A DNA stretch of 64,000 bases, taken from Spodoptera frugiperda. Lineage: Eukaryota > Arthropoda > Insecta > Lepidoptera > Noctuidae. Positions 10,320 through 21,281 of the stretch are shown here, in pieces. Positions within the stretch are counted from its first letter, which is position 1; the number at the start of each line of letters is the position of its first letter. Location of the stretch: NCBI RefSeq assembly GCF_023101765.2, contig NC_064218.1:2480001-2544000 (forward strand). Reading direction: 5' to 3'. Both the position numbers and the translations under genes were made by a program. The notes below the pieces were generated by a model that saw only the letters and a program-made list of their open reading frames with translations, ran no database searches and was not told the origin of the DNA.

Positions 10320-10462
10320 TGGCGAATTATGCACAAACGAAACGCTTAAACAGAAAGGCTCTTAGTAGAGTCGACGGCGAACCTACAGTAAACAATTGCG
10401 GACAGTTCTCGCCCGTGCCTCGCGTGAGCCGCGCGCCCGCAACGACACTGTAAATGACCTAC
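10320..10462 (+). promoter_or_regulatory. GC-rich block, possible distal promoter or leader exon
   Basis: A sharp GC-rich island (GCCTCGCGTGAGCCGCGCGC at about 10416) in otherwise AT-rich DNA, on the hil side of the intergenic region. The first visible hil exon begins with a 3' splice acceptor, so a non-coding first exon must lie upstream; this block is one candidate. Nothing in the sequence proves the link. Confidence 0.25.
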
Positions 10463-11361
10463 CCGACAGGTGTCTGTGAATCTAATTCAAATATCGAATG
10501 AGAAAAAAAAGAAACAAGATTCGTTCGTTTACTTTTTTTATTATTTTTTTCTCACAAACTTTTTTTTTTATTAATGTACCGTTGCGCTGTGATGTTTCCG
10601 TTAACCGTGTGTATTGTGCTGTGAGACCCAATGGACTGTTCTCGTGGAAAATGGTTTTAGTTGCTTCTATCTCGCGTGTATAATACTGTTTTTGACGTTT
10701 ACATGACGTTTCTGGCTGTATGGAATAGGTTTGGATGTGTAAACTTTTGACCTGTGCCGAGTATTTTTTTTTTTACTTTTTTTCTTTTTTGTGAATAGGA
10801 GTTTTGTTGCTGTTTTTAGGAGATTATTCTTGTTGTTCAAGGTTTTACAGTTATGTTAGAATTGTTGAGTTAGACGTCTTTAAGGTTAAGTTAGGTTAGT
10901 GTCTGTTGTATCTCAGTGTTCTCAGCTCACATTCTTGCAACAGTTGTTATCCATTACGTACGTAGAGATTTCGTAACATCAGCAGAAAAAAATGAGAACA
11001 TTATAAAATTAATTTTGAGTAACAAATTCGCTCCAAAATTACGTTCTGACCTAAATACAAAATTGAAAGTCGTAATGATTGAGTCAGTTTCAATCGTATG
11101 CAAGTAATTCTCACGAGAAACGCCGAATACTTGACTTTTATCAGGTTGCCTTAGGAGCAACAACCGGCCTTGAGGTGGACGCCATAGAAACATATATACA
11201 AGAAACAGTATAAGCCAATAAAATTCCTTATCACCCGCATATACATAAGAATTTATATTAACCTAGACATATACCGTGTGGTATATATACATATACAAGA
11301 ATTTATACTTAAATCGGCAGAGTATAATACATTTAACACTACTACCCTTTCTCTTCGCCCT
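10463..11361. other. Intergenic, T-rich, nothing recognised
   Basis: Long T-runs around 10530-10790; small open frames only. No repeat family or gene recognised. Confidence 0.55.
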
Positions 11362-11508
11362 CGAGCTGCGGACTACCTAGCGGGTTACCGGGTTCGGCTC
11401 GAAAAGCAGAAGTAGGAACGGGGTGGTTTTTAGTCAGTAAGAGTCTGACTCTCTCCCCTCGCCCGAGGCGGGAAAAGTAATTGGATGATTTTCCTCCCTT
11501 AAAAAAAC
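11362..11508 (+). repeat. LINE 3'-tail repeat (family A)
   Basis: GAGCTGCGGACTACCTAGCG through TTTTTAGTCAGTAAGAGTCT to GGATGATTTTCCTCCC and an A tail. Well conserved with the LINE 3' end at 21.35-21.56 kb. Confidence 0.9.
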
Positions 11509-11577
11509 CTTTCTCTTACTGTGGGTTGTCGTAAGAGTCGATTAACGGCCTAAATTATTAACTTATCTCAATCCAAA

Positions 11578-11670
11578 CCTTGTGGATTAGACAAATGATT
11601 TGTCTAAGGCGGGAATCAAACCCGAGACCCCTTGCGACAAGCACTTGTGACCATTAGGCTAGCGAGGCAG
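11578..11670 (-). repeat. tRNA-like SINE head fragment
   Basis: On the minus strand, CTGCCTCGCTAGCCTAATGG (A-box-like) and GGGTTTGATTCCCGCC (B-box-like) with tRNA spacing. The downstream body is lost. It is closest to the SINE at 32712-32947; not a functional tRNA. Confidence 0.6.
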
Positions 11671-11805
11671 CCAAAAAACAACTTATGTCAAAAGTTCTTG
11701 TCCACAGATTTTGAATTGAGATAGGTTATTTATTTCGGTCGTAAGGAACTGCATATTTAACAGAGGCTGGGCAGCAGCGTCCTCTAATTAACTTGAACCT
11801 CTTAC

Positions 11806-11913
11806 TGCCGCACTCAGAGACATTTAATGATTGCTTAAACTATTCCTTAGTAACGATTTTGTTCCGAAAACAATTGCTAAGGACTGGGTTAAGACTTTGA
11901 GTACGACGGTTAA
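11806..11913. mobile_element. Snap-back MITE (family G), copy 2
   Basis: Opposite orientation to the copy at 7548: GCACTCAGAGACATTTAATG, CCTTAGTAACGATTTTGTT, then AATTGCTAAGGACTGGGTTA. Imperfectly self-complementary end to end. Confidence 0.78.
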
Positions 11914-11930
11914 ACTACGATCTCCAACCC

Positions 11931-12175
11931 GCCTGTCGAGCGAGGAGATCATGGCAAACCCAACTTATGTAGAGGAGGCCTCTTTTTGAGTAGGGAATAT
12001 CATTCATTGACTTCTCCTCTACTGACTAAAAACCACCCCGTTCCTTCTCCCGCTTACCTAACGTAACCTTTTACGTTGTCCGTAGCTCCGGATATGTAGA
12101 GGAGGCCTACGGTCCAGATGTGGATTACGGTCACATACTGTTGATGTATGATGTGCATGTGATACATAAGTATGT
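11931..12175 (+). repeat. Old LINE tail (family K), split by a family A insertion
   Basis: CCAACCCGCC...GAGATCATGGCAAACCC, then after the insertion GAGGCCTACGG...GTTGATGTATGATG. This aligns with the copy at 18340-18450 (CCAACCCGCATTGAGC... GTTGATGTATG). A (GTAT)n tract follows at 12170-12188. Confidence 0.65.
11982..12092 (-). repeat. Family A copy nested in family K, with 16-bp TSD
   Basis: The insertion is flanked by identical TATGTAGAGGAGGCCT at 11966-11981 and 12093-12108. The insert is 111 bases, in reverse orientation, from a T-run to the GTAGCTCCGG start. The target-site duplication makes this a clean target-primed retrotransposition product. Confidence 0.9.
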
Positions 12176-12654
12176 ATGTATGTATGTCACAAACACTTAT
12201 CGCGAAGACGTTAAACGTATAGAATTGGTTTTGCAAGTAATGGCAATGTGGCAAATTGTGGATGCTCATTGAAACGCACACCCACTGCTTGTGGATACGT
12301 TGTGTTAATTCACACATTTGATTATATCCCTCGGTTGCTTGGGTGCAATGTTACTACTGACTAGTGACTGAATACGATTTTAAACGATTTCGAAATTCTA
12401 TTATCATGGAGTCTAGAATTATGGTCAATGTTAAGAAATGGCCTTATCCTCTAATACTCATATTCGTATTCATTTATTCATTGTAGATCAGGTACATAAT
12501 ACAGTAATTATGGTTATATTACAAGCTTAAGTATAGTATTATTTATAAGCTTAAATACTAAAAAGCATAATATAGTATAATTAATGCATTTCAGATAATA
12601 ACGTCACTAGATATCCTCTCCTTTCGACTTTCATACATACGAAAAGAGTTCCTT
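12176..12654. other. Intergenic, nothing recognised
   Basis: AT-rich; short open frame 12054-12317 on the minus strand is only read-through of repeat sequence. Confidence 0.55.
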
Positions 12655-12716
12655 TATAAAAGGTCGGCAACGCGCCTGTCGCTCCTCTGGTGTTGCGAGT
12701 GTCCAACACCAGAGGT
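12655..12716 (+). repeat. Family B fragment with 12-bp hairpin
   Basis: GGTCGGCAACGCGCCTGTCG resembles the 3' half of family B. It continues into CCTCTGGTGTTG and CAACACCAGAGG, a perfect 12-bp inverted pair with an 8-base loop. Confidence 0.55.
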
Positions 12717-12742
12717 CCAATATCATTTATCAAATAAGGCTT

Positions 12743-12896
12743 TTTTTGAGGGGGAAAATCATCCAATGACTTCTCCCGCCTTAGGCGAGAGCGAGTGTCA
12801 GACTCTTACCAACTAAAAACCACCCCGTTCCTTCTCCTGCTTTTCGAGCCGGAGCCCCAGTAAACCCGCTAGGTAGTCCGCAGCTCCGGATCACCG
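12743..12896 (-). repeat. Family A copy with 10-bp TSD
   Basis: Flanked by AATAAGGCTT at 12733-12742 and 12897-12906. The reverse copy runs from TTTTTGAGGGGGAAAATCAT to GTAGTCCGCAGCTCCGG. Confidence 0.9.
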
Positions 12897-12906
12897 AATA
12901 AGGCTT

Positions 12907-13955
12907 ACCGGAACTTCTCAATCATCAACCGGCTAAGAGGTTTAGTTAAAATAGTTATTCAATAGCCTGTCAAAATAAAAAAGGTGCTTGTAAAGAGAGT
13001 ATATCAAAGTGAGAGTGAATGTATGACGTAAGCGCGAGTCTAGATTTAAAATAGTCTATCTAGACAGCCGATACATAATCAATGCGGAAAATATTTTATA
13101 AATTACACATGCATTATATTATATTTAAAATTCTCATGTAAATGAGTTATTTAAAATATTTGTTACGTAATTTTTCAAAATGTTTGCATAATTTTTGGTT
13201 TTTGTAAGCTATTGTGGTGTGCGGTCGGATTGTTACTAAATAAGTTAAAAAGTCATTAATAACTAACAATTCTTAAACAATTTGATGAACGAACATGAAA
13301 ATTATACCTACTTCTTAAACCAAACCAAAGTCTTTGACTGCCAATAGAAAACGAATTATCGTTTTAAATTGTATATTTTAAAATCATATATATAAAAAAA
13401 TAAAGAAAAAAAGGAAAGAAAGTTCAGAAAGCTCTGCATAGAGAGGAGTGGAAGGAGGGTAAGCAGGCCTCTGCCCTACTGAGGGACGACCACGGCTAAA
13501 AATAAATAAAATATAAAAAAATATGAGAATAAAATCCTGTATTTTTTATTTATCGGAATGCAACACTGAGCAGATGAGGACTGAGAAGCCTAATTAACTT
13601 CAACTGCTGATCAGAACTCAAAAACTAGTAAATACGTTATCTTCACGATACATATATAAATGAGTGAGAACTCGTCGATTATATAACTTATCGAAACCAG
13701 TAAACCACATCAAAACTGGTTTGTAGACATTTAGATAGAATAATAGTAAACAATAGTAATAAAAATGTCTAACGACCGAAATTAATTCAAACCAATCCTA
13801 AATATAGCTGCTGTTCGATTATTAAGATTAGTTGTATTCAATTTCTGTCCAAAATATCAACCCGGACATTTTGGATTAAGATTAGCGTTATTCAGTTATT
13901 CCGTCGATCGTTCTGCCATAATTTTCCTGCCCTTAATCCAAGTGACTTGTATTCT
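12907..13955. other. Intergenic, nothing recognised
   Basis: AT-rich; a small purine-rich patch at 13395-13460. No coding or named repeat signal. Confidence 0.6.
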
Positions 13956-14103
13956 GGAGCCTGCGGACAAGCTAGCAAGTTTACCGAGGCTCCGGCTGTG
14001 CGCGAAGAGCAGGAGTAGGCATGGGGAGGTTTTTTAGTCAGTAAGAGTCTGACACTCACTCTCGCCTCAACGCAAAGCGGGAGAAGACGTTGGATGATTT
14101 TCA
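13956..14103 (+). repeat. LINE 3'-tail repeat (family A)
   Basis: GAGCCTGCGGACAAGCTAGC through GTTTTTTAGTCAGTAAGAGT to GTTGGATGATTTTC. Moderately diverged. Confidence 0.85.
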
Positions 14104-14801
14104 TTTCGTCATGTTATTGTTTTAATTCATCGAAAAAAAGTAAAAAAAGTAAAGTCATTTTTTTAGTACTAATCCCCAGTTAATATTTTCTTCTTAAAAT
14201 TTTCTCTATGATTATTTGTCTGTAGATATCTAAATTGGTTTCTATCATAATTTGTTGGGTTTTCCTGGTTTTTTGGTTAAACTATTTAACGTAGGTTTAG
14301 TTTTTCTCTTTTATATCATTAACATTTTCAACTATAGATCTCTTCTCTAAGTCGTCTATTTAAATACAAACACTACTATTGTCTTCCTGCTATGTCAATC
14401 CTGAGTAACAGCGTAAATAGTGAACAATACTCTAATATACGTATTATTTGCTCTCTTTAATAGTCTTATTGATGACAAATACCGTTCAGTTTAGTAAAGC
14501 AAACGCTTGCCCTTCACGTCACGAGTTGTTGAATGAAAATCACAGACACGATAAAAAGATATTTTAAAAAATGTCAGGGTCTTTGGCTGGTAATAAATTA
14601 TTCTACATTCAATATAATGCCGGATATTGACCAAATCTTGCACAACGATTTATTTATAAAATATTAAGATAATAATAAATAATATTATGAAGGATATAAA
14701 TTGCTCTCTCTTCAAACATAATTGTGATGTTTCGCAAACAAAAATGTTAAAGAATTTAATGATTAAACTTGATTTTGCCGTAAGGGACTATTAGAAATAA
14801 A
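14104..14801. other. Intergenic, AT-rich, nothing recognised
   Basis: No exon-like block or recognised repeat. Confidence 0.6.
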
Positions 14802-15020
14802 GAGAGAGAGAGAGAGGGAGGCAGAAAGAGATTTTTTGAGGGGGGAAAATCATCACTGCCTTCTCCCGCTTTGGGCGAAGCGAAAGGGAGTGTCAGACTC
14901 TTACCGACTAAAAACCACCCTGTTCCTACTCCTGCTTTTCGAGCCGGAGCCCTGGTAACCCGTTAGGCAATCACTAGCTGCAGCGTAGCTCGGAAGAGAG
15001 AGAGAGAGAGAGAGAAAGAA
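14802..15020 (-). repeat. (GA)n microsatellite interrupted by a family A copy
   Basis: GA dinucleotide runs lie on both sides (14802-14818 and 14995-15015). Between them, 14832-14992 is a reverse family A copy (GGGGGGAAAATCATCACTG... CGAGCCGGAGCCCTGGT). The simple-repeat flanks hide the exact target duplication. Confidence 0.8.
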
Positions 15021-15129
15021 AATAAGTGTTGCAAAAAAGTTTTCTTGACTCTTTGTAACGTTTTCACTCCAAAATTGCTGAACCAATTTCAATTTATTCT
15101 TAGAAAACATTCAAAATGTTTTTTGCGAA

Positions 15130-15215
15130 AATAATATCAGAAAAAGAAGACACGGAATGGGCGGTGTTAAACAAGTATAAATGCGAACGAAGCCGCGGGC
15201 AAAAGTTATTATAAT
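15130..15215 (+). repeat. Dispersed repeat end
   Basis: ACACGGAATGGGCGGTGTTA then GCGAACGAAGCCGCGGGCAA. This is the same class of repeat end as near 43080 and 57540. Confidence 0.45.
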
Positions 15216-15642
15216 ATTGATAACATAAAGCGATCTTATTAACACACCTTTTTATTCATTAGGACATTCTAAACTATCGATGTTATACATATTACGTGCA
15301 ATCAGAACGGAAGTAATAAATTTTTCAAAAAAATGCAGATTAAATAACTTTTTTGAAAATTTCTGCATATTAGTGTCATTTGATCGCAATCGATTGGATG
15401 ATTTAAGATGATTCAATCATTTTAAATTAAATCAAATCATTTAAATTCTATAATCGGAAAACTATAAAATATTTTTTTTCTTTTTTGAATTGTGCATCGA
15501 AATTTAAATCCTTACCAAAACCTTTTATTTTTCTTTTATGTTCCTACGGTCTTTGATAGCTAACGCTAGTTACTAGCTAGTAGTAGCTCTAGCTAAATAA
15601 TCAATTAAGCTAGAAATAGTCATTGATAACTAAAAATAATGC

Positions 15643-15798
15643 TTTACTCAATATATTAAGAAAAGCTCTTAAGTAGTAAGCTGCGCGATGTCGCTGCGTC
15701 CGTACACGCTGTTTATGAGAAAGAGTCCCTCTATGACTCGAAACTAGTAGAGCTTTTCTCAGTATATTTACGTGAGTAAACCGTTATTTTAGTATATT
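15643..15798. mobile_element. Palindromic MITE (family D), copy 1
   Basis: Left TTTACTCAATATATTAAGAA and AAGCTCTTAAGTAGT are mirrored on the right by ACTAGTAGAGCTTTTCTCAG and TTTACGTGAGTAAA, giving arms of about 45 bases. The core has GTCGCTGCGTCCGTACACGC and AAGAGTCCCTCTATGACTCG. Confidence 0.75.
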
Positions 15799-16304
15799 TT
15801 AAGATGGTTATTATAAAATATAATTATTGTTACTTTAAAATAACAAATACATGAGGTGTTTTCCACGTACGAAGGGAATAATTTCTAGAAATGTATATTT
15901 GCTATCTAATAAGCGAATGTATGCGTCGTGTATGTAATGTTGTATGTATGTAAGCATTCGTAAGTCGTTCGGTTACCTTCGCCTTATAACTGGGATGTGG
16001 GCAAACTGCATGCCACCACAATGGCGACTACTATGCGCGTGCGCAACCTGCTAGTGATGCGACATGAGCATACGATCACTTGTAAAACTTGAGCTAAATA
16101 ATTGTAATTATGGTGGTTCTTATAGCTTTTATTTTAGTTGTTTTACATCTTATTTGAAATGGATAAGTATTTTTTCATTTACATTTTAAGTCTCAATTTC
16201 TTAACAATTACCTGATTTTGTTTAACGTTAGATTTATTCATTTGTCCTGCGTGTTAGCGTGTATAATTTCGTATACTATACTCATATAGTCAAGAAATTC
16301 TAAA
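15799..16304. other. Intergenic, nothing recognised
   Basis: AT-rich with a small GC-rich patch at 15985-16075. No gene signal. Confidence 0.55.
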
Positions 16305-16420
16305 TCGGAGCTGCGGCTCCGGCTCAAAAAGCAGGAGTAGTCAGTAAGAGTCTGACACTACCTTTCGCCTTGCCCAAGGCAGATGAAGTCATAGGATAGG
16401 ATGATTTAGCTCCTCAAAAA
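16305..16420 (+). repeat. LINE 3'-tail repeat (family A), internally deleted
   Basis: GGAGCTGCGGCTCCGGCTCA, GCAGGAGTAGTCAGTAAGAG (the GGAACGGGGTGG block is missing), and an A tail after GATGATTTAGCTCC. Confidence 0.8.
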
Positions 16421-16679
16421 AATGCCAGAGAATTATTTATACCAGTAATATGCCTACCTAAGGCTAATTTTAATTTGTGCAAAAATCTCAAATAAATAAA
16501 AAACATCAGCCAGATGGCATTAAAAGAAGATTTCTTAACCGAACTATTTCACAAAGCCCACGTTACTATGAAGCACTTCACTATGCCTAAACGAGATCAG
16601 TATATGACGGCAACTATGCAAATATAAACCGATAAGCCTTACATGGCTCATGAATATGGATCACACACATGACCACACT

Positions 16680-16737
16680 TCAGTAAGTGGTAAGTGGTGG
16701 TGAATGGTGGTGAATGGTGGTAACATGTGGTGCCACT
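16680..16737. repeat. GGTGGTGAAT minisatellite
   Basis: Short tandem of GTGGTAA/GTGGTGAAT units, about five imperfect copies. Confidence 0.85.
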
Positions 16738-17614
16738 AACCACACTATCTAGGTATTTAGCCTAGTCTAGTTTAGTTTGAAATTGTTTGGGTTTAGGTAT
16801 GTTTGATAAGAGAATTGTTCTGACATTGTTCGTTGATAGTTGTGGTGTTTCAGGGCATATCTTAGGGCATTAGTTATATTGGTTATGTGCATAGAGTAGT
16901 GCAATACAGTATGTTCTTATAAAGACCTTTTAAGGTATTTTTAAGTGAGATGTTTTCGGTGTTTCATGGCATTTCTTAGGGCTCACATAATGTAGTATGT
17001 TCTAAGAATTTTGTTTTTTTAGCTAGATATGGATAATGTTATTTATCTTATAACAATATGTTATGCAAGCATCCCTCTTTAGAGGAGGTTAGATCTTTAA
17101 AATTTAGAAAATTCTTCTCACCTTTAGGACCTGATAATTTGGTCCCATCTGAGTACTCTGTACAAATCTAGATCCTTCTACAAATCTTTAGACCACTTTA
17201 AACCAACAAGACAGTATTGCATAACAATCTGAATGCTTCTAAGCCGCCTTGGGCTGTTTCCCATCGATAGCATCATCAAACATAAATAACATTACACCTG
17301 TCCGTGTACAATACCAGATTACATTAAGAAATCTAAAGTAAAAGTAGTTTTTAGGATCATTGATGCGCCCACGCAGCGCCCACGGCCGCCCGCCGAGCCG
17401 TTGACCAACGCTGGCCAAAAACTGCTCCTACGTCCATTACTGTTTAATGTCGCTTTCAAAATCATTTTTTCAATAGTACCGAATAGGGTTCCGTGGGAAA
17501 AACGATAAAGAATCGGTACATAATGAATTATAAAGTACATGTATTCTGAATTACGTTAAGCTACTCAATAAGTATGTAGATTATGAATTGTCTTTTCTGA
17601 TAAACCCGAATATT
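16738..17614. other. Intergenic, nothing recognised
   Basis: Mostly AT-rich; a short GC-rich patch at 17365-17415 has no coding frame I can support. Confidence 0.55.
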
Positions 17615-17820
17615 TTACACTGCGACCTACAACCCGCCAGCCAAGCGTAAAAATGTGTGCTATGGATAGCTTCCCTACTATCGATACATCGCATACTCGA
17701 GCTGCGCATCTTCGCACAGCTACTTTGCGGTGGCGCATCTTCATAGACGATGACATAGTTTCACAGCTTAGCTATTACATCTTCGTAGCATAGCTACATA
17801 GCTCATTTCTGGTGGAAAAG
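17615..17820. repeat. Dispersed MITE-like repeat (family H), copy 1
   Basis: ATCGATACATCGCATACTCG, CTGCGCATCTTCGCACAGCT and CATCTTCGTAGCATAGCTAC are shared, in reverse order, with 46843-47130. It is preceded by CAACCCGCCAGCCAAGCG, a motif also found at 36500. Confidence 0.6.
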
Positions 17821-18324
17821 CTGCTTAATTCTCCATTTTTGCCAATGTTATCTGCTCATAACAAATGGGTGTTATTTTATAGCTTGTTCGCAACTTTTTA
17901 TGATCCTTAATGTTATTCATGGTAGGCAGGAAACCTTTATTTTTTGACTTTATGATCTGTAAAGTGCTGCCTACTTAGATTAGGAAGTTTTTATTGAAAA
18001 CACATTTTCTAAATATAATTTTGCTATAAAATTAATATTGTTTTTATGTAATTTTAATTCGTGTTTTTCTAAGATAAATTATGTTAATTATTTATACATT
18101 ATCATTCGAATTGGTCAGCGTTAATTGACTTTTATCATAGCAATTTAATCAGATTTTAAATTATGTTGTTAAACCATAAAATTGACTAATTAAATTAATT
18201 ATTAAAGTGCCCTTCCTCCGGTTTTGGGTACCTTAATACGGTTATTTTAATCGCGGTCTATTACATACAAAAAATATTAAAATATTATGTGCAGATAGCA
18301 TTTCTCAAGTTATAAGATGGTTGA
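17821..18324. other. Intergenic, AT-rich, nothing recognised
   Basis: No exon or repeat signal recognised. Confidence 0.6.
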
Positions 18325-18450
18325 ATGAGTGATGGTTGCCAACCCGCATTGAGCAAGCGTGGTGATTAATGCCCAAACCTTCTCCGCGTGAGAAGAGGCC
18401 TTTGGTCAGCAGTGGCCACTTATAAGCTGTTGATGTATGTGTGAAAATGG
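18325..18450 (+). repeat. Old LINE tail (family K)
   Basis: GTTGCCAACCCGCATTGAGC, GTGGTGATTAATGCCCAAAC, GTGAGAAGAGGCCTTTGGTC and AGCAGTGGCCACTTATA. This is the familiar lepidopteran LINE 3' end ('GAGGCCT..GCCCAGCAGTGGG'). Confidence 0.7.
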
Positions 18451-21037
18451 TTCAATATACCCTGAACTGCTTCGGTAAAAGGATGGTAAAGCACTTTTTT
18501 TGTTCCATTTAGCTTAGAAACTATCGTGCCTCTAGAATCTAGAGTCTAGTCAAATAATAAAATTGATATTATGTAGAACATAAATATTTATGTATATTGA
18601 TATAGAAAAAAAATGTATTTTAAATAGGTTCTCACGGTCGTAATTATAACACATTTAGAATCAAAAGTCTGGCTTATTTTTATTTTTGGTTTTTATTTGA
18701 CCCGGATTTCAAAAACGTATAAAAAATACGCCTGCAATTTAGCAATAACAGACTTAACTAGACAAAAGACCAAAATGGTGTTTAAAATTTTCGTATATTA
18801 TTCAATCTAAAAATATCTAAAATTCCCCATATTTTATTGCAATAGCTTACGTGTGTGTCATAATTCAAAAACAATTTAATAACAACCACCTCTATACCAA
18901 TTGTTATCAATATCAATACAGTAGTTTAAGTGTAAAAGCGTGACAGACAGACGAACAGGTTAATCTTCACATTTTTAATAACAAATATAGGAGTTTATTA
19001 TTTTAACTTGGATCCTTTACTATCTTTTTCGATAGTCTACTTCACCTATAGTATCCTCAGTCACTAATATATGCCAATATCATGCTACCAACACCGTTAA
19101 CCTGTAAACTAGTGCGTTATGTACGATGTACGTAGTTTTCATAATTGCCGCAGTTTTTGCCGCGACCATTTAATAGTATGGAACACATAAATACTAAGGC
19201 AAGGTATCATTACGCTTGCACGTTCCAATACTTTACCGACTACTTTGATGTGTGGCCCAAGTTGTAAGATTGAGCGAGATTAGTATTGCTATGTATCGCT
19301 AGGATAGTGCTAGATGTGATACACAAAATAATTGTGCAACTGTCAATACCGCAAATGGAGCTTAATTTATAGGAAAGTAGTATAGTGTATGTAGTGTTTA
19401 TGACAGTCCACTCTCCTCAAATCTTAGGAGATGGTGGAAGTCTTGATACTCCAATAAGATAATCCTATTTATTTTAAATATTTAACCTTTTTTGAATTTT
19501 GCATGTCTTTAAGTCTTTTAATGGCATCTCATACATGCGCAGTTCCAGTAACTTATTTCTCTTTCCCCTTTTTTCAACCATACTACTACTACTACATCCA
19601 CTACTCAATGTCCTCTAGTTTTACTCCGCTTAATCTCACCGCTTGCACCACACAACCCCAGAGGCTGCACGCAACCAGCAGGCGCACAGCCTCCAAGAAT
19701 GAGGAACGGCATTCGTTGCGAAAATTTACAACCGCAGTGATGCAACGCATCAATGGCTCGATGATATGCCGTGGAAAGTGAATAGAATATGAGAGAGTAC
19801 TGTCTTTTAGTCTTTTAAAGGTTAAATTATTGTTGGCAGCAGTAACTTCACATTTCCTTCTTTATTAATCCAATTATCTATTGTAAAAGACAAATACTCC
19901 AACGCCACTCAATTTTAAGGCGCTCTCAAGAATAGTTATGTCGCTACAAATTCTTTATGAAATGACAGAGATAGCACTACAATTAAGTACAACTTAAAAT
20001 TAAGTAGCATTTCAGTACATGAAGATTTGCCACGATATTTTTTCTACTATCCGTAGGAAAAATGCTTGATGCCCGATAATAAGTGCCATACCATAAGCAT
20101 ACCTTTTTTTGAAAAGAGAAAATCATCTAATGACTTATCTTAGTCCCACATTTGCATCATGAGTGCGATGCTGTCTCGATATCGAGGGCCTGTCGTCCCT
20201 GAAAATAATAAAACATTATGAACTAAGTCCCCTATTCTACTACCTCAGTTACTAAGAACAAAACTGTTACATAAACGAATTAACTATTACAAACACCAAC
20301 CAGCCTTGAACAGTTAATACATTTTTGATGACTGTTATGAATGAAGGGGTCAATGAACCGTAGTGGTCATTAAGTAAGGGTGTTTCACGATCAATATAAT
20401 CGCGTGTCCAAGGGGAACGATGAATTTGGTCACCGTACTGTACTTATTTAAATGCATAATAAAGCAGATTTAACTCGTAGTTAAGTTTAGTGAGTCATAC
20501 TATTTTTCCCTTCGATTTCATTACAGCATGATTCAGTTTTTAATGCACATTTGAGTAATAAAGCATTAAGTAGCGATAAATTAAATTACTTAGTAGTAAA
20601 ACGTAATGAAAACCAAGTAATATTAAACATAAATTAAACATTAAAACCTTATTTCAACAAAACCTTTTCAAACTTTGAATTAAGAATGCAACGAAAAAAA
20701 ATAACTGTCAATTGAATAATGTCATTACCCGGAGAGCATTTGAAGAGTTTTAATTAATTTTGAGTTAAATCTTTAACTGCTGACTGAAAACTGTTGAAAG
20801 GAAATCAGTCAACATTGATGGCATTGGCAGTCATGTGGCAGTAATTTTGAGTCAAATTGAAATCGATGCTAGTTACGTTAATCTGTTCTAATTCTTAAAT
20901 CATTGACAAAAGACGAATACTGTCTTAAAGAAGAAAATTAAAGACCGCGAACGAATCTTGTTTCCTTAATAAAATAATTATGGTATATAAAATCAATCTT
21001 ATTTTCTCTATACTGACAAAAAGTTATAAAATTCCAG
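18451..21037. other. Intergenic upstream of hil; one unexplained GC-rich island
   Basis: AT-rich except 19610-19790, which has balanced base composition and an open minus-strand frame containing FPRHIIEPLMRCITAVVNF and ending at a stop near 19613. I do not recognise it; it may be an old mobile-element piece. An unnamed family A end fragment lies near 20105-20150. No other signal. Confidence 0.45.
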
Positions 21038-21131
21038 GTGCCCGAATGAGTGTATTAAAGTGTTAGTGAAGTGTTGACACAGTGTTAGTGATGTTAGTAT
21101 GAGGTGATAGAACAACAGTTAATGAGTAATA
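21038..21131 (+). other. hil: hil leader (5' UTR) with four upstream ATGs
   Basis: Follows an AG at 21036-21037 with a weak pyrimidine tract, so it is probably the end of a spliced 5' UTR. Upstream ATGs at 21046, 21091, 21099 and 21122 open frames ending at 21066, 21102, 21107 and 21154. The last overlaps the main start out of frame. The acceptor site is inferred. Confidence 0.5.
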
Positions 21132-21281
21132 ATGTATCGGCCGAATTTCTATGAGAGTACATGTTTTCGTTGCAATGAGATTGTGTACCAGGTGGACAGG
21201 GTCGGGCCGCTGAAGGATTTCACCTTCTTCCATAGTGGCTGCTTCAAATGTGCTGTCTGTGGGACCAAGCTGACTTTGAAG
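21132..21281 (+). CDS. hil: hil coding exon 1 (LIM zinc finger 1 and part of finger 2)
   Basis: Fifty codons, ATG to donor GTGAGT at 21282, phase 0. Contains C-x2-C-x19-H-x2-C followed by C-x2-C, so finger 1 is complete and finger 2 is half encoded. An A at -3 of the ATG is favourable for initiation. Confidence 0.92.

Noticed and set aside
17319..17540. 73-residue minus-strand ORF over a GC-rich patch
   Set aside because: Short, low-complexity Gly/Arg/Ala part, no family resemblance.
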